Shown here: piece after piece, positions 15,495-23,433 of the stretch
Layout: every line of letters begins with the position of its first letter
Numbering within the stretch: the stretch's first letter is position 1
Assembly: GCF_000982955.1 (NCBI RefSeq)
Contig: NZ_KQ058899.1
Span: forward strand, 1-39,074
DNA: 39,074 nucleotides
Reading direction: 5' to 3'
Source of the DNA: Micromonospora sp. HK10
Lineage (GTDB): Bacteria; Actinomycetota; Actinomycetes; Mycobacteriales; Micromonosporaceae
Program-made: the position numbers and the translations under genes
Notes under the pieces: generated by a model
What the model was told of the DNA's origin: nothing
The model's database searches: none
Seen by the model: the letters and a program-made list of their open reading frames with translations, nothing else

Positions 15495-16166
15495 TCAGCC
15501 GGCCACCACGATCCGGTCGTGGACCTCGCGTACGCCCGGCGTGGCCCAGGCGGCGCGCTCCGCCTCCTCCCGCTGCCACGCCGCGCTGACCACTCCGTCC
15601 AGCACCACCGTGTCGCCGCTGACCCGCACCTCGATCCGTTCCGTGCCGGTCCGGCGGAAGAGCACCCGTTGCAGGTCCCGCCGGTTCTGCTCGTCGCTGG
15701 GCGGGGTGGGCGGGCGCACCTCGACCAGGTTGGTGACCCCGCGTACGCCGCGTAGCCGACGCACCTCCCGCTCGGCGGCGCGTCGCTGGAAGCCGTACTC
15801 CACCTCGCCGCGGAGCATCACCCAGCCGGCGGCCACGGTCACGTCCAGCCGCTCGGCGGGGACGAAGCTGTCCCACTCCAGCGCCCGGCTCGCCGCGATG
15901 GCCAGGTCCGCGTCGGTGCGCTCCTCGGTGACCGGCAGCCGCACCTCCAGGTCGCTGGCGACGGCCCGGACCCCGCGTACCCGGTGCGCGCAGCGCTCGG
16001 CCGCCCACCGGCGGGCGTAGCTGTCCACCTGGCCGATCAGCGTGACCACCCCGTCGGCCACGGTCACCCCGATCTCGGCCGGCCGGGTCTGGGCGTCCCA
16101 GTCCAGCTCGGCGAGCACGTCGCGCTGGATCTCCGGGTCGGTACGGACGGCGGCAGTGGTGGTCAT
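15495..16166 (-). CDS. triple BON-domain protein
   Basis: This 223-residue protein is built of three consecutive BON domains (about 10-75, 85-150, 155-223). Each has the repeating pattern of a helix, VxVxxGxVxLxGxV, and a final ReVrrlxGVRxV segment. BON domains bind phospholipid or surfaces and often occur in osmotic and general stress proteins. No signal peptide is visible, so this copy should act inside the cell. ATG 16166 has GGAGGGG about five bases upstream. Three GGGTGAG half-sites lie upstream (16216-16246) and may control it. Confidence 0.9.
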   Translation of the reverse strand: MTTTAAVRTDPEIQRDVLAELDWDAQTRPAEIGVTVADGVVTLIGQVDSYARRWAAERCAHRVRGVRAVASDLEVRLPVTEERTDADLAIAASRALEWDSFVPAERLDVTVAAGWVMLRGEVEYGFQRRAAEREVRRLRGVRGVTNLVEVRPPTPPSDEQNRRDLQRVLFRRTGTERIEVRVSGDTVVLDGVVSAAWQREEAERAAWATPGVREVHDRIVVAG

Positions 16167-16215
16167 GACGTCCCCTCCGGTGCGGTTGCGCGTCCCGCCA
16201 CCGTGCCGCCGGACC

Positions 16216-16246
16216 GGGTGAGAACGGCTCACCCCGACCGGGTGAG
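16216..16246. promoter_or_regulatory. candidate operator upstream of the BON gene
   Basis: GGGTGAG (16216-16222) and its inverse CTCACCC (16228-16234) form a perfect inverted repeat with a five-base centre, and a third GGGTGAG follows at 16240-16246. The position, 50-80 bases upstream of the BON start, suits a regulator site; the binding protein is unknown. Confidence 0.4.
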
Positions 16247-16286
16247 CGGCCCGGCCGGGCGGGGACCCGCCGGCCCCGGCGCGACG

Positions 16287-16340
16287 AAAAAGGGCGGCGG
16301 GGGACGGAACCAACCCCCTTGGCTCCGTACCCCGCCGCCC
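16287..16340 (-). terminator. intrinsic terminator of the regulator-kinase-HtrA operon
   Basis: On the minus strand, 21 bases after the HtrA stop, GGGCGGCGGGG pairs with CCCCGCCGCCC (arms extended by TCCGT/ACGGA). The hairpin is followed directly by five thymidines (AAAAA at 16287-16291 on the plus strand). This is a classical rho-independent terminator. Confidence 0.9.
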
Positions 16341-16361
16341 GTGGAGGAGGCAGGTCTGGTG

Positions 16362-17774
16362 TTACGACGTCTCGGCGAGCGTCACGGTTGCGTTCTGGGT
16401 CGACCCGTTTCGCTTGAACTGCACATCGACCCGGTCCCCGACCTTGCCGGCCTGCACGGCGCCGACCAGGTCGTTGGAGTCGTTGATGACCTTGTCGCCG
16501 AACTTGGTGATCACGTCGCCGCGCTGGAGGCCGGCCTTCTCGGCGGCGCTGCCGGCGACCACGTCGGAGACCAGCGCACCGCCGTCCTCCGCGCCGGTCA
16601 CGCTGACGCCGAGGGACGGGTGGCTGATCTTCTCGCCGCGCTGGAGCTTCTGGGCGACGTCCTTGGCCTTGTTGCTCGGGATGGCGAAGCCGACGCCGAT
16701 GTTGCCGTTGCTGCCCTGCCCGGCGGTGGCGATCGCGGTGTTGATGCCGATCACCTCACCCCGGGTGTTGACCAGCGCACCGCCGGAGTTACCCGGGTTG
16801 ATCGGCGCGTCGGTCTGCAGCAGCCCGGAGATCGAGCTGGCGGCCTGCTGCGAATTCTGCTGCTGGCCGCCCTCACCGGCGGCGATGGTCCGGTCGCGGG
16901 CGCTGAGGATGCCGGCGGTGACGGAGCCCTGCAGGCCGAGCGGGCTGCCCAGGGCGAGCACCTGGTCGCCGACCTGCATGGCGTCGCTGTCGCCGAACTT
17001 GGCCGCCTTCAGGTCGCTCACCCCGCTGGCCTGGACCACGGCGAGGTCGGTCTTCGGGTCGGTGCCGATGATCTTCGCCTGGGCGGTCTTGCCGTCGGCG
17101 AAGACCACCTTCACCGTGTCGCCGCTGGCCGAGGCGACCACGTGGTTGTTGGTCAGCACGTACCCGTCGGCGCTGAGGATCACCCCGGAGCCCTCACCGC
17201 TGCCCGTCATGATCGTGACGATGCTGTCCTGGACGGAAGCCGCGATCTTCGGCAGGTCGGCGCTGTTGATCACCGGAGCGGCCGAGTAGGTGCGGGTCAC
17301 GGTGGTGTGCCCGCCCACGGCGAGCGCCAGGGCGCCGCCGGCCACCCCGGAACCGAGCATCAGGGCGAGCGCCACGGCACCGGCGCCGACGAACTTGCCC
17401 GCCCGGCTCGGCCGGGCCGGCTGCTGCGGTGCGCCCCACGGCGGGAGCGGCTGGCCGGGCTGGTGCGGCTGCCCGCCCGGGTAGGCCTGGTGCTGCTGGT
17501 ACGGCGGCACCGGCCCGGTGCTGCCCTGCGGCGGGTAGCCGCCCTGGTTCGACCAGCCCTGCTGCGGCCCGTACCAGTGCTGTTGGGCCTGGTACGGCGG
17601 CGCGGAGGCGGCCGCCGCCGGCGGCGCGTACGGGCTGGCGGGCTGGGCGTCCCGCAGCTCGGGGGTGGAGTCCGACTGCCCGTTTCCGGTGCGGGGCAGC
17701 TCGGCGGTCGGGTGCGACGGCTCGGCGTCGGCGGGAGCCGGCGACCGCAGCGGGTCGGTCTCGTGGTCGGTCAT
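16362..17774 (-). CDS. HtrA/DegP-like membrane serine protease with PDZ domain
   Basis: This 470-residue envelope protease has a Gln/Pro-rich cytoplasmic N-terminus (1-125) and one membrane helix (about 130-154). A trypsin-like domain follows, with His211 (TNNHVV), Asp243 (KTDLAVV) and Ser330 (INPGNSGG), then a PDZ domain (about 385-465, SLGVSVTGAEDGG...). The triad is complete. HtrA proteases degrade or refold damaged extracytoplasmic proteins. ATG 17774 is chosen for the GGAGG just upstream, and it lies 63 bases after the histidine kinase. The order regulator-kinase-HtrA parallels mycobacterial mprA-mprB-pepD. Confidence 0.95.
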   Translation of the reverse strand: MTDHETDPLRSPAPADAEPSHPTAELPRTGNGQSDSTPELRDAQPASPYAPPAAAASAPPYQAQQHWYGPQQGWSNQGGYPPQGSTGPVPPYQQHQAYPGGQPHQPGQPLPPWGAPQQPARPSRAGKFVGAGAVALALMLGSGVAGGALALAVGGHTTVTRTYSAAPVINSADLPKIAASVQDSIVTIMTGSGEGSGVILSADGYVLTNNHVVASASGDTVKVVFADGKTAQAKIIGTDPKTDLAVVQASGVSDLKAAKFGDSDAMQVGDQVLALGSPLGLQGSVTAGILSARDRTIAAGEGGQQQNSQQAASSISGLLQTDAPINPGNSGGALVNTRGEVIGINTAIATAGQGSNGNIGVGFAIPSNKAKDVAQKLQRGEKISHPSLGVSVTGAEDGGALVSDVVAGSAAEKAGLQRGDVITKFGDKVINDSNDLVGAVQAGKVGDRVDVQFKRNGSTQNATVTLAETS

Positions 17775-17819
17775 GTCCTCCACCTTTCCCGCCGGCACTG
17801 CGACCGGCCTGGAACCTGG

Positions 17820-17835
17820 CTGAATCTTTTCTGAA
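17820..17835 (-). promoter_or_regulatory. 11-base-spaced direct repeat upstream of htrA-like gene
   Basis: Two CTGAA pentamers (17820-17824 and 17831-17835; TTCAG on the coding strand) repeat with an 11-base period in the kinase-protease gap. OmpR/PhoB-family regulators such as the one in this operon typically bind direct repeats with about this spacing, so this may be an internal regulatory site. Confidence 0.35.
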
Positions 17836-17837
17836 AG

Positions 17838-19391
17838 TCACTCGCCGGGCTCGGCGGCCTCCGGCAGCAGCGGCAGCTTCACCCGGAAGGTGGCTCCGCC
17901 GCCCGGGGTCGGGACCACCTCGACGCTGCCGTGGTGGGCGGAGACCAGCGCCGCGACGATGGCCAGCCCGAGCCCGGTGCTGGTCGGCCCGCCGGCCCGC
18001 CGGGTCCGGGCCGCGTCCACCCGGTAGAACCGCTCGAAGACCCGTTCGGCCTGCTCCGGGGTGAGCCCCGGGCCGGTGTCCGCCACCTCCACCACGGCCA
18101 GGTTGCCCGGCTCCGACCGCAACCGCAGGGTCACGGCGGCCTCCGTGGGGGTGTGGGTGAGCGCATTGGTCATCAGGTTGCCGATCACCTGGCGCAGCCG
18201 GGCGTCGTCGCCCAGCACCACCAGCGAACCGGCGCCCGGCTCGATGTCCAGCTCGATCCGGCGCTCCGGGTCGACCACCCGGGCCGCCTGCACCGCGTCG
18301 GTGGCCAGCACCGGCAGCTCCACCGGGGCCAGGGTGACCGGTCGTTCCCGGTCCATCCGGGCCAGCAGCAGCAGGTCCTCCACCAGCAGCCCCATCCGGG
18401 CCGCCTCGTCCTCGATCCGGCGCAGCAGGCCGGAGGTCTGCTCCGGCTGCCGGGCCGCGCCCTGCCGGTACAGCTCCGCGAAGCCCCGGATGGTGGTCAG
18501 CGGGGTCCGCAGCTCGTGCGAGGCGTCGGCGATGAACTGCCGCATCCGCTCCTCCGACCGGCGGGCCCGGGCCTCGGATGCCTGGGCCGCCGCGGCGGCG
18601 TCCCGGGCGCCCACCTCGGCGGTACGGGCCGCCGCCTCGGACGCCGCCCGGGCGGTGAAGGCCGCCTCGATCTGGGCGAGCATCGCGTTCAGGGCACGCG
18701 ACAGCCGACCCAGCTCGGAGGTGGGGCAGTCGTGTCCCTCCTCCGGGTCGGGCACCCGCCGCGTCAGGTCCCCGCCGGCGATGGCCGCCGCCGTCCGCTC
18801 TATCTCCACGAGCGGCTTGAGACTGGTACGCACGATGCCCGCGCCGACCGACGCCATGATGATCAACACCGCGCCACCGACCAGCAGGTCGATCCAGACC
18901 AACTGCCGGACGGCCTGATCGACATCGGTGATGTGCTGTCCCACCGCCAGCACCCGGCCGTCCGGCAGTTCCTGATAGAGCACCCGCCATCGCCTGCCGT
19001 CCTCGGCCCGCACGGTCCTGGGGGCACCCTCCTGTTCCCGGAAACCCGTCAGGTCCTGGGGGATGGGCGGCAGATCCGCCACCTGCAGGTTCGGGTCATA
19101 CGCGACGATGGCGGCCCGATTGTCGTCGGCGAGCGCGACGACGTAATCGGTGGGCAGGGTGGCCGATCGTGCCGTGCCTGCCTCCAGTTCCGGCACCACC
19201 TTGCGGAGGTATGCGCTGGCGGCCCGCAGCTCGCCGTCCACCTGCCCGATCAGGTAGTTGTGCAGGAAATATGCGGTGAGGGCGCTGATCACGACCAGCG
19301 CCACCGCCACCAGGGCGAGGACCGCCGCGACCAGCTTGACCCGCAGCGGGATACCCCGAAGCTGGGACTTCGCGTCGTGGAGGGCGTTCAC
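17838..19391 (-). CDS. sensor histidine kinase
   Basis: This 517-residue membrane sensor has helices at about 18-42 and 166-188 bounding an extracytoplasmic sensor of about 120 residues, then a HAMP linker (about 190-240) and an Ala-rich coiled coil. The phosphoacceptor is His292 in DASHELRTPL. The ATPase domain has N box GNLMTNALTHTP, G1 DTGPGL, F box FERFYR and G2 GLGLAIV. It should phosphorylate the response regulator encoded immediately upstream, whose stop overlaps GTG 19391 as GTGA. The sensor domain has no recognisable ligand motif. Confidence 0.96.
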   Translation of the reverse strand: MNALHDAKSQLRGIPLRVKLVAAVLALVAVALVVISALTAYFLHNYLIGQVDGELRAASAYLRKVVPELEAGTARSATLPTDYVVALADDNRAAIVAYDPNLQVADLPPIPQDLTGFREQEGAPRTVRAEDGRRWRVLYQELPDGRVLAVGQHITDVDQAVRQLVWIDLLVGGAVLIIMASVGAGIVRTSLKPLVEIERTAAAIAGGDLTRRVPDPEEGHDCPTSELGRLSRALNAMLAQIEAAFTARAASEAAARTAEVGARDAAAAAQASEARARRSEERMRQFIADASHELRTPLTTIRGFAELYRQGAARQPEQTSGLLRRIEDEAARMGLLVEDLLLLARMDRERPVTLAPVELPVLATDAVQAARVVDPERRIELDIEPGAGSLVVLGDDARLRQVIGNLMTNALTHTPTEAAVTLRLRSEPGNLAVVEVADTGPGLTPEQAERVFERFYRVDAARTRRAGGPTSTGLGLAIVAALVSAHHGSVEVVPTPGGGATFRVKLPLLPEAAEPGE

Positions 19392-20089
19392 GCCGCCGGC
19401 TTGCGCAGCACGTATCCGACCCCCCGCAGGGTGTGGATCAGCCGGGGCTGGGTGTTGTCGACCTTGCGCCGCAGGTAGGAGATGTACGACTCGACGATGT
19501 TGTCGTCACCGCGGAAGTCGTAGTTCCAGACGTGGTCGAGGATCTGCGCCTTGGAGAGCACCCGGTTGGCGTTGAGCATCAGGTAGCGCAGCAGCTTGAA
19601 CTCGGTCGGCGAGAGCTGCACCCGCTGGCCGGCGCGGTGCACCTCGTGGGTCTCCTCGTCCAGCTCCAGGTCGGCGAAGGTGAGCCGGGAGGGGGCGTGC
19701 TCGCCGGTGGCGGTACGGCGCAGCACCGCCCGGATGCGCGCGGTCAGCTCCTCCAGGCTGAACGGCTTGGTGACGTAGTCGTCGCCGCCCAGGGTGAGCC
19801 CGCGGATCTTGTCGTCGGTGGCGTCCCGGGCGGTCAGGAAGACCACCGGGGTACGCGTGCCGCCCTCGCGCAGCATCCGGATGACCTCGAAGCCGTCCAG
19901 GTCGGGGAGCATCACGTCGAGCACGACCAGGTCGGGTCGGTGGTCCTTGGCGGCGTTCAGCGCCGCGCTGCCGCTGGTGGCGGTGGCGACGTCGAAGCCC
20001 GCAAAGCGCAGGCTCGCGGAGAGCAGTTCGAGGATGTTCGGGTCGTCCTCGACGACGAGCAGTCTGGCCTCGGTCTGGGTAGCCACCAT
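19388..20089 (-). CDS. OmpR/PhoB-family response regulator (PhoP-like)
   Basis: This is a 233-residue DNA-binding response regulator. The receiver domain carries the acidic pair in VVEDDPN, phosphoacceptor Asp58 (LVVLDVMLPDLDG), and Lys in DDYVTKPFSLEEL. The C-terminal winged helix ends in RLIHTLRGVGYVLR. Segments such as GLTLGGDDYVTKPFSLEE and ADLELDEETHEV match what I know of mycobacterial PhoP closely. It leads the operon with the kinase and the HtrA protease. ATG 20089 (MVATQ) is used; ATG 20098 and 20101 are in-frame alternatives and no ribosome site settles the choice. Confidence 0.95.
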   Translation of the reverse strand: MVATQTEARLLVVEDDPNILELLSASLRFAGFDVATATSGSAALNAAKDHRPDLVVLDVMLPDLDGFEVIRMLREGGTRTPVVFLTARDATDDKIRGLTLGGDDYVTKPFSLEELTARIRAVLRRTATGEHAPSRLTFADLELDEETHEVHRAGQRVQLSPTEFKLLRYLMLNANRVLSKAQILDHVWNYDFRGDDNIVESYISYLRRKVDNTQPRLIHTLRGVGYVLRKPAA

Positions 20090-20186
20090 GGCACCCATCA
20101 TCCGCGCCCCGCCTGCGGTCCCGCTGGGTGGATCCTGGAAACACCCTGTGAGCCGGCCGCACGCCAGCGGAACAGCCGCCCGCCGG

Positions 20187-20807
20187 TCAGCGGAGCAGCC
20201 GGCGCAGCCCGTCCAACGCGCCGTCGAGCAGCCGGATGGCGGTCCGCAGCTGGGTGTCGGTGAGCCGCCCGGCCCGGACCAGCGCGCCGACCTCGACGGT
20301 GAACGCGGCGAGGCGCTGGTCGACCTCGGCGAGCAGGGGCGACTCCGCCGGGTTGGCGGGGTCACCGGTGGCGGGCCGGTACGGCGGCGGGGTGGGCTGC
20401 CAGCGCGCCTGCCGGGTCTGCCGGGCGGCCTCGCGCAGCTCCCGCTTGAGGTCCCGCACCGAGCCGCGGACCTCGGTGCGGATCTCCCCGGCCAGCGCCG
20501 AGAGGTCCGCCACCGAGGCGGTGATGTCGGATTCCAGGGTGGCCAGCTCGTCCGCGCGCTGGCGCAGCTCGGCCCGGCCCGCTTCGGTGATCTCGTACAC
20601 CTTGCGCCCGCCGGCTGCGGTGTGGGTGACCAGTCCCTCGACCTCGAGGCGTTGCAGCCGGGGATAGATGGTGCCGGCGCTCGGCGCGTAGAGCCCGAGG
20701 AAACGCTCCTCCAGCAGCCGGATCAGCTCGTAGCCGTGCTTGGGACCGTCATCGAGCAGCTTGAGCAGGTAGAGCCGGAGCCGCCCGTGGCTGAACACGG
20801 CGGTCAC
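20187..20807 (-). CDS. PadR-family transcriptional regulator
   Basis: This 206-residue regulator has an N-terminal PadR winged helix (about 5-75) containing DGPKHGYELI and SAGTIYPRLQRLEVEGLV, the family signature. A long helical coiled-coil region (80-135) and a C-terminal helical segment follow. GTG 20807 overlaps the stop of the DUF4097 gene (GTGA), so both come from one transcript. The operator-like palindrome in that promoter (21700-21713) suggests autoregulation. Confidence 0.94.
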   Translation of the reverse strand: MTAVFSHGRLRLYLLKLLDDGPKHGYELIRLLEERFLGLYAPSAGTIYPRLQRLEVEGLVTHTAAGGRKVYEITEAGRAELRQRADELATLESDITASVADLSALAGEIRTEVRGSVRDLKRELREAARQTRQARWQPTPPPYRPATGDPANPAESPLLAEVDQRLAAFTVEVGALVRAGRLTDTQLRTAIRLLDGALDGLRRLLR

Positions 20808-21643
20808 GGCAGCTCCTGGAGGTCGTCGGTGTCCTCGACGGGGCGGGCGAGCAGGGCGATGCTGCCGGAGATCGCGGACGCCCAGAGCTTACCGGCGCCG
20901 CCGCCGAGCACCCCGTGGCTGTCCTGCACCGCGCCGAACCCGTGCTGCCCGGCGGAGACCTGGGGGAAGCCGCTGGTGATCCGGCCGGAGGTGGTGTGCA
21001 GGTGGACGCTGAGGTCGCTGTCCTCGCGTACCCGCACGGTGATGCTGCCGGAGATGGCGCTGAGCCGGATCTCGCTGCCCTGGGGGTTGTCGAGGTCGCA
21101 GGTGATCGATCCGGAGACCGCGTGGGCGCGGACCCGCTCGGGCGCGCTGTCGGCGAGGATCAGCTCGCCGGAGACGGTCTCCAGGTTGAGGTCGCCGTGC
21201 ACGCCCAGCGCCTCCACCGGGCCCGAGGTGACCTTGGCCTGGGTCAGACCGCGCAGCCCCATCAGGGTGACCTGGCCGGAGACGACGTCGACCCGGGTGT
21301 CCCGGCGCAGGCCGGAGGCGACCAGGGAGCCGTCGATCAGGTGCAGGTCGGCAAGCACGTCGGCCGGTACCGCGATGGAGACCTCGGCCCGGAACCGGCG
21401 GCCGAGCTGGCCCAGCCACCAGAGCACCCCGGGCCAGCGCGCCGGGCGCGGGTGGCGGACGGTGAGCCGCCCGTCGCGCAGCTCGACGAGGATGGGCCGG
21501 CGGCTGACCCGGGTGATGTCGACCCGGGCCGGTCCGTCGGCGCCGACCACGTTGAGCCGGCCGCTGACCAGCCGGACGTCCAGCCGGGTGACCGGCTCGT
21601 CCAGGGTGAGCTGCTGCGGGCTGTCGACGGTCCAGCTGGCCAT
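20804..21643 (-). CDS. DUF4097-type beta-helical protein
   Basis: This 279-residue protein has repeated short units of the form (V/A)xSGxI/V (VSGRLNVVG, VSGQVTL, VSGELIL, VSGSITC, ISGSITVRV, TSGRITS, ISGSIALL). These units mark the DUF4097/adhesin-like beta-solenoid family. There is no signal peptide or membrane helix. The biochemical role is unknown; such proteins are often encoded next to a PadR regulator, as here. ATG 21643 has GGGAGGA at proper spacing. Confidence 0.9.
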   Translation of the reverse strand: MASWTVDSPQQLTLDEPVTRLDVRLVSGRLNVVGADGPARVDITRVSRRPILVELRDGRLTVRHPRPARWPGVLWWLGQLGRRFRAEVSIAVPADVLADLHLIDGSLVASGLRRDTRVDVVSGQVTLMGLRGLTQAKVTSGPVEALGVHGDLNLETVSGELILADSAPERVRAHAVSGSITCDLDNPQGSEIRLSAISGSITVRVREDSDLSVHLHTTSGRITSGFPQVSAGQHGFGAVQDSHGVLGGGAGKLWASAISGSIALLARPVEDTDDLQELP

Positions 21644-21692
21644 GGTGTCCTCCCCTCGGCGGCGCGCCGGGAGCGCGTCGAGCGACGGACGA

Positions 21693-21722
21693 AGCATAAC
21701 GCGATACATCGCGACTGAACAA
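21693..21722 (-). promoter_or_regulatory. promoter with PadR-type operator for the DUF4097-PadR operon
   Basis: Minus-strand TTGTTC (21717-21722) and TATGCT (21693-21698) are separated by 18 bases, a plausible housekeeping promoter about 50 bases before the ATG. A perfect inverted repeat CGCGAT-AC-ATCGCG (21700-21713) fills the spacer, an ideal place for repression. PadR proteins bind sites of this general kind; control by the co-encoded PadR is inference. Confidence 0.65.
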
Positions 21723-21993
21723 GACTGTCGGGAGTTGCCGTCCCCGCGCTGTCGCCTGCTCGCCATCGCCCTGCTCGCGCTTTGCCGCCCCTTCTCGCCC
21801 CTCTGCCGCGGCCGTCTCGCACTCACCGCCTCTCTCGTGCCGGCCTCAACCTGCCTGGCCTGGTCGGCTGGCAACTCTTGCCCGCGCCGCCATCCGCCCT
21901 CCTGCCAGGCCCTTGCCTTGGCCGGCGTGGGGTGGCCTCGCTGACCTGGGCTGGCCAGGTACCGCTTCGCCCGCCCTGCCCTCTTCCGGCCGG

Positions 21994-22095
21994 CCCTTGC
22001 CTTGCCCTTGCCCCTTGCCCCTTGCCCCTTGCCCCTTGCCCTTGCCCCTTGCCCTTGCCCCTTGCCCTGCCCTGCCCTGCCCTGCCCTGCCCTTG
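21994..22095 (-). repeat. guanine-run tandem array, G-quadruplex candidate
   Basis: On the minus strand the sequence is an almost unbroken series of GGG/GGGG runs separated by CAA or CA, about fifteen runs in 102 bases. Four or more such runs with loops of one to three bases meet the usual definition of a stable G-quadruplex, so several could form in tandem. It is also a slippage-prone microsatellite. Confidence 0.85.
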
Positions 22096-22128
22096 CGGAG
22101 CGTGACGGAGCGGCGAGCGGCACACAAC

Positions 22129-22184
22129 TTTTAAGCGATATGCCGCAGAGGCATAAAGATGCCTGAGAGGCATATCGCTAAAAA
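22129..22184. repeat. AT-rich 56-base inverted repeat (cruciform)
   Basis: All arms share one centre at 22156/22157. AGCGATATGCC (22134-22144) pairs with GGCATATCGCT (22169-22179), AGGCAT (22149-22154) pairs with ATGCCT (22159-22164), the loop is AAAG, and the flanks are TTTT and AAAA. Only a four-base internal mismatch interrupts the 26-base arms. Runs of T/A on both sides would let it end transcription in either direction. It is far richer in A/T than anything around it. Confidence 0.85.
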
Positions 22185-22466
22185 GCACTCGGCCGGCCGG
22201 AGCCGCCGCGACCGCAGACCGTGGCGTTGACCGGGTTCGCGCATGCGGACGTAACCGCGAAACATTCGGCCGCCCACAGGGCCGCGACCACACGCACCAC
22301 CGAGAGCCCCGGCCACCGGCCCCGACGACACCACACCGCACCACCGAGCCCACGCCTGGCCGCCACCGACCCCGCGACCACCCGCTACAGCGCCAAAAGC
22401 GCCCCGGCGGGCCTCCGGCGGTCCGCTGGCGACCGCCGGAGCGACCGGTGACGGGCGGGCGGCGGG

Positions 22467-22574
22467 TGGCTGGAGCACGGCGGAGCGGGCGGGTGGCTGG
22501 AGCACGGCGGAGCAGACGGGCGGCTGGAGCACGCCGGAGCAGGCGGGCGGCTGGAGCACGCCGGAGCGGGCGTG
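22467..22574. repeat. 27-base tandem repeat, four copies
   Basis: Copies begin at 22467, 22494, 22521 and 22548, each opening with (T/C)GGCTGGAGCACG, with few substitutions. A fifth degenerate copy runs into the ribosome site of the hotdog gene. The unit length is a multiple of three and gives open frames on both strands, but their composition is not protein-like. Confidence 0.85.
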
Positions 22575-22613
22575 CGAGGCTGCCGGGCAGGCGAGCGCAT
22601 CCGGAGGGCAGGC

Positions 22614-23270
22614 ATGATCATCGAGTCCCGGTTCCACGGGCCGGCCGGCTCCGGCAACGGCGGCTGGAGCGCCGGGGTCTTCGCGGCGGCCGTCGACGAC
22701 CGGGGACCGGTGGAGGTCACCCTCCGCCGACCGCCCCCGCTGGAGACCCCGCTGACCGCGGTCGACGGCGCGGTCCGCGACCCGGCCGGCCAGGTGATCG
22801 CGGAGGTACGCCGGGTCGAGGAGTTCACCGCCGTGGTCCCGCCGGTGGACCGGCCCACCGCCGAGGCCGCCGCGACGGCGTACCCGGGGCTGGTGGAGCA
22901 TCCCTTCCCCGGCTGTTACGTGTGCGGGCCGGAGCACCCGGCGGGTCTGCGGATCTTCCCGGGCCGGCTGCCGGACGGGCGGACCGCCGCGCCGTTCCGC
23001 GTCCCGGCCGAGGTGGTGCCCGCCACCGTCTGGGCGGCGCTGGACTGCCCCGGCGGCTGGGCGGTGATCGCCCCCGGCCGCCCGTACGTGCTGGGCCGGA
23101 TCGCCGCGGTGGTCCGGGCGCTGCCGCGGCCCGGCGACGAGTGCGTGGTGACCGGCGCGACGGTCGGCGGCGCGGGGCGCAAGGCGGAGGTGCACTCCAG
23201 CCTCTACGGCCCCGGCGGTGACCTGCTCGGCTACGCCCGGGCCACCTGGATCGCGTTGCCCCCGCCCTGA
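22614..23270 (+). CDS. hotdog-fold thioesterase-like protein
   Basis: This 218-residue cytosolic protein has the arrangement of the hotdog/PaaI-like superfamily. The conserved segment PGCYVCGPEHPAGLRI lies near residue 100 and VWAALDCPGGWAV near 140, a pattern typical of actinobacterial hotdog-domain proteins related to acyl-CoA thioesterases. A specific substrate cannot be read. ATG 22614 has GGAGG eight bases upstream (22602-22606). No partner gene is obvious; the ABC exporter genes follow after 163 bases. Confidence 0.85.
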   Translation: MIIESRFHGPAGSGNGGWSAGVFAAAVDDRGPVEVTLRRPPPLETPLTAVDGAVRDPAGQVIAEVRRVEEFTAVVPPVDRPTAEAAATAYPGLVEHPFPGCYVCGPEHPAGLRIFPGRLPDGRTAAPFRVPAEVVPATVWAALDCPGGWAVIAPGRPYVLGRIAAVVRALPRPGDECVVTGATVGGAGRKAEVHSSLYGPGGDLLGYARATWIALPPP

Positions 23271-23335
23271 TCCCTCCTCCCTCAGGACGACCGCCTCCTG
23301 CTCCAGCCGGAGGAGGGCATCCCCATCGCGCCTGA

Positions 23336-23364
23336 TTGACCCCCTTGCGCGGACTTGCCAGGCT
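23336..23364 (+). promoter_or_regulatory. weak promoter candidate for the ABC operon
   Basis: TTGACC (23336-23341), a 17-base spacer and CAGGCT (23359-23364) lie about 70 bases before the ABC ATPase start. The -35 is good and the -10 poor. Confidence 0.3.
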
Positions 23365-23433
23365 GTCCCACGGCGCCCTCCGCAACGGCGCCCCCACCGG
23401 CGCGCCCGCGCGCCGTGGCAGGAGAGGAGAACG

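Larger units (their letters stand above)
21644..22613. other. 970-base intergenic region rich in repeats and structure
   Basis: No frame here has credible coding character; open frames are shadows produced by the repeats. From the left it holds the DUF4097 promoter, a pyrimidine-biased stretch (about 21720-21990), a guanine-run array (21994-22095, minus strand), an AT-rich inverted repeat (22129-22184), about 250 bases without visible signal (22190-22440), and a 27-base tandem repeat leading to the next gene. Confidence 0.75.

Noticed and set aside
21994..22095. the CCCTTGC array as a coding repeat
   Set aside because: Run lengths vary between three and four, so the frame is not kept, and no start or ribosome site fits.
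22448..23221. 257-codon plus-strand frame beginning in the 27-base repeat
   Set aside because: It overlaps the hotdog gene in another frame and lacks its conserved blocks; its Gly/Arg bias is typical of a shadow.
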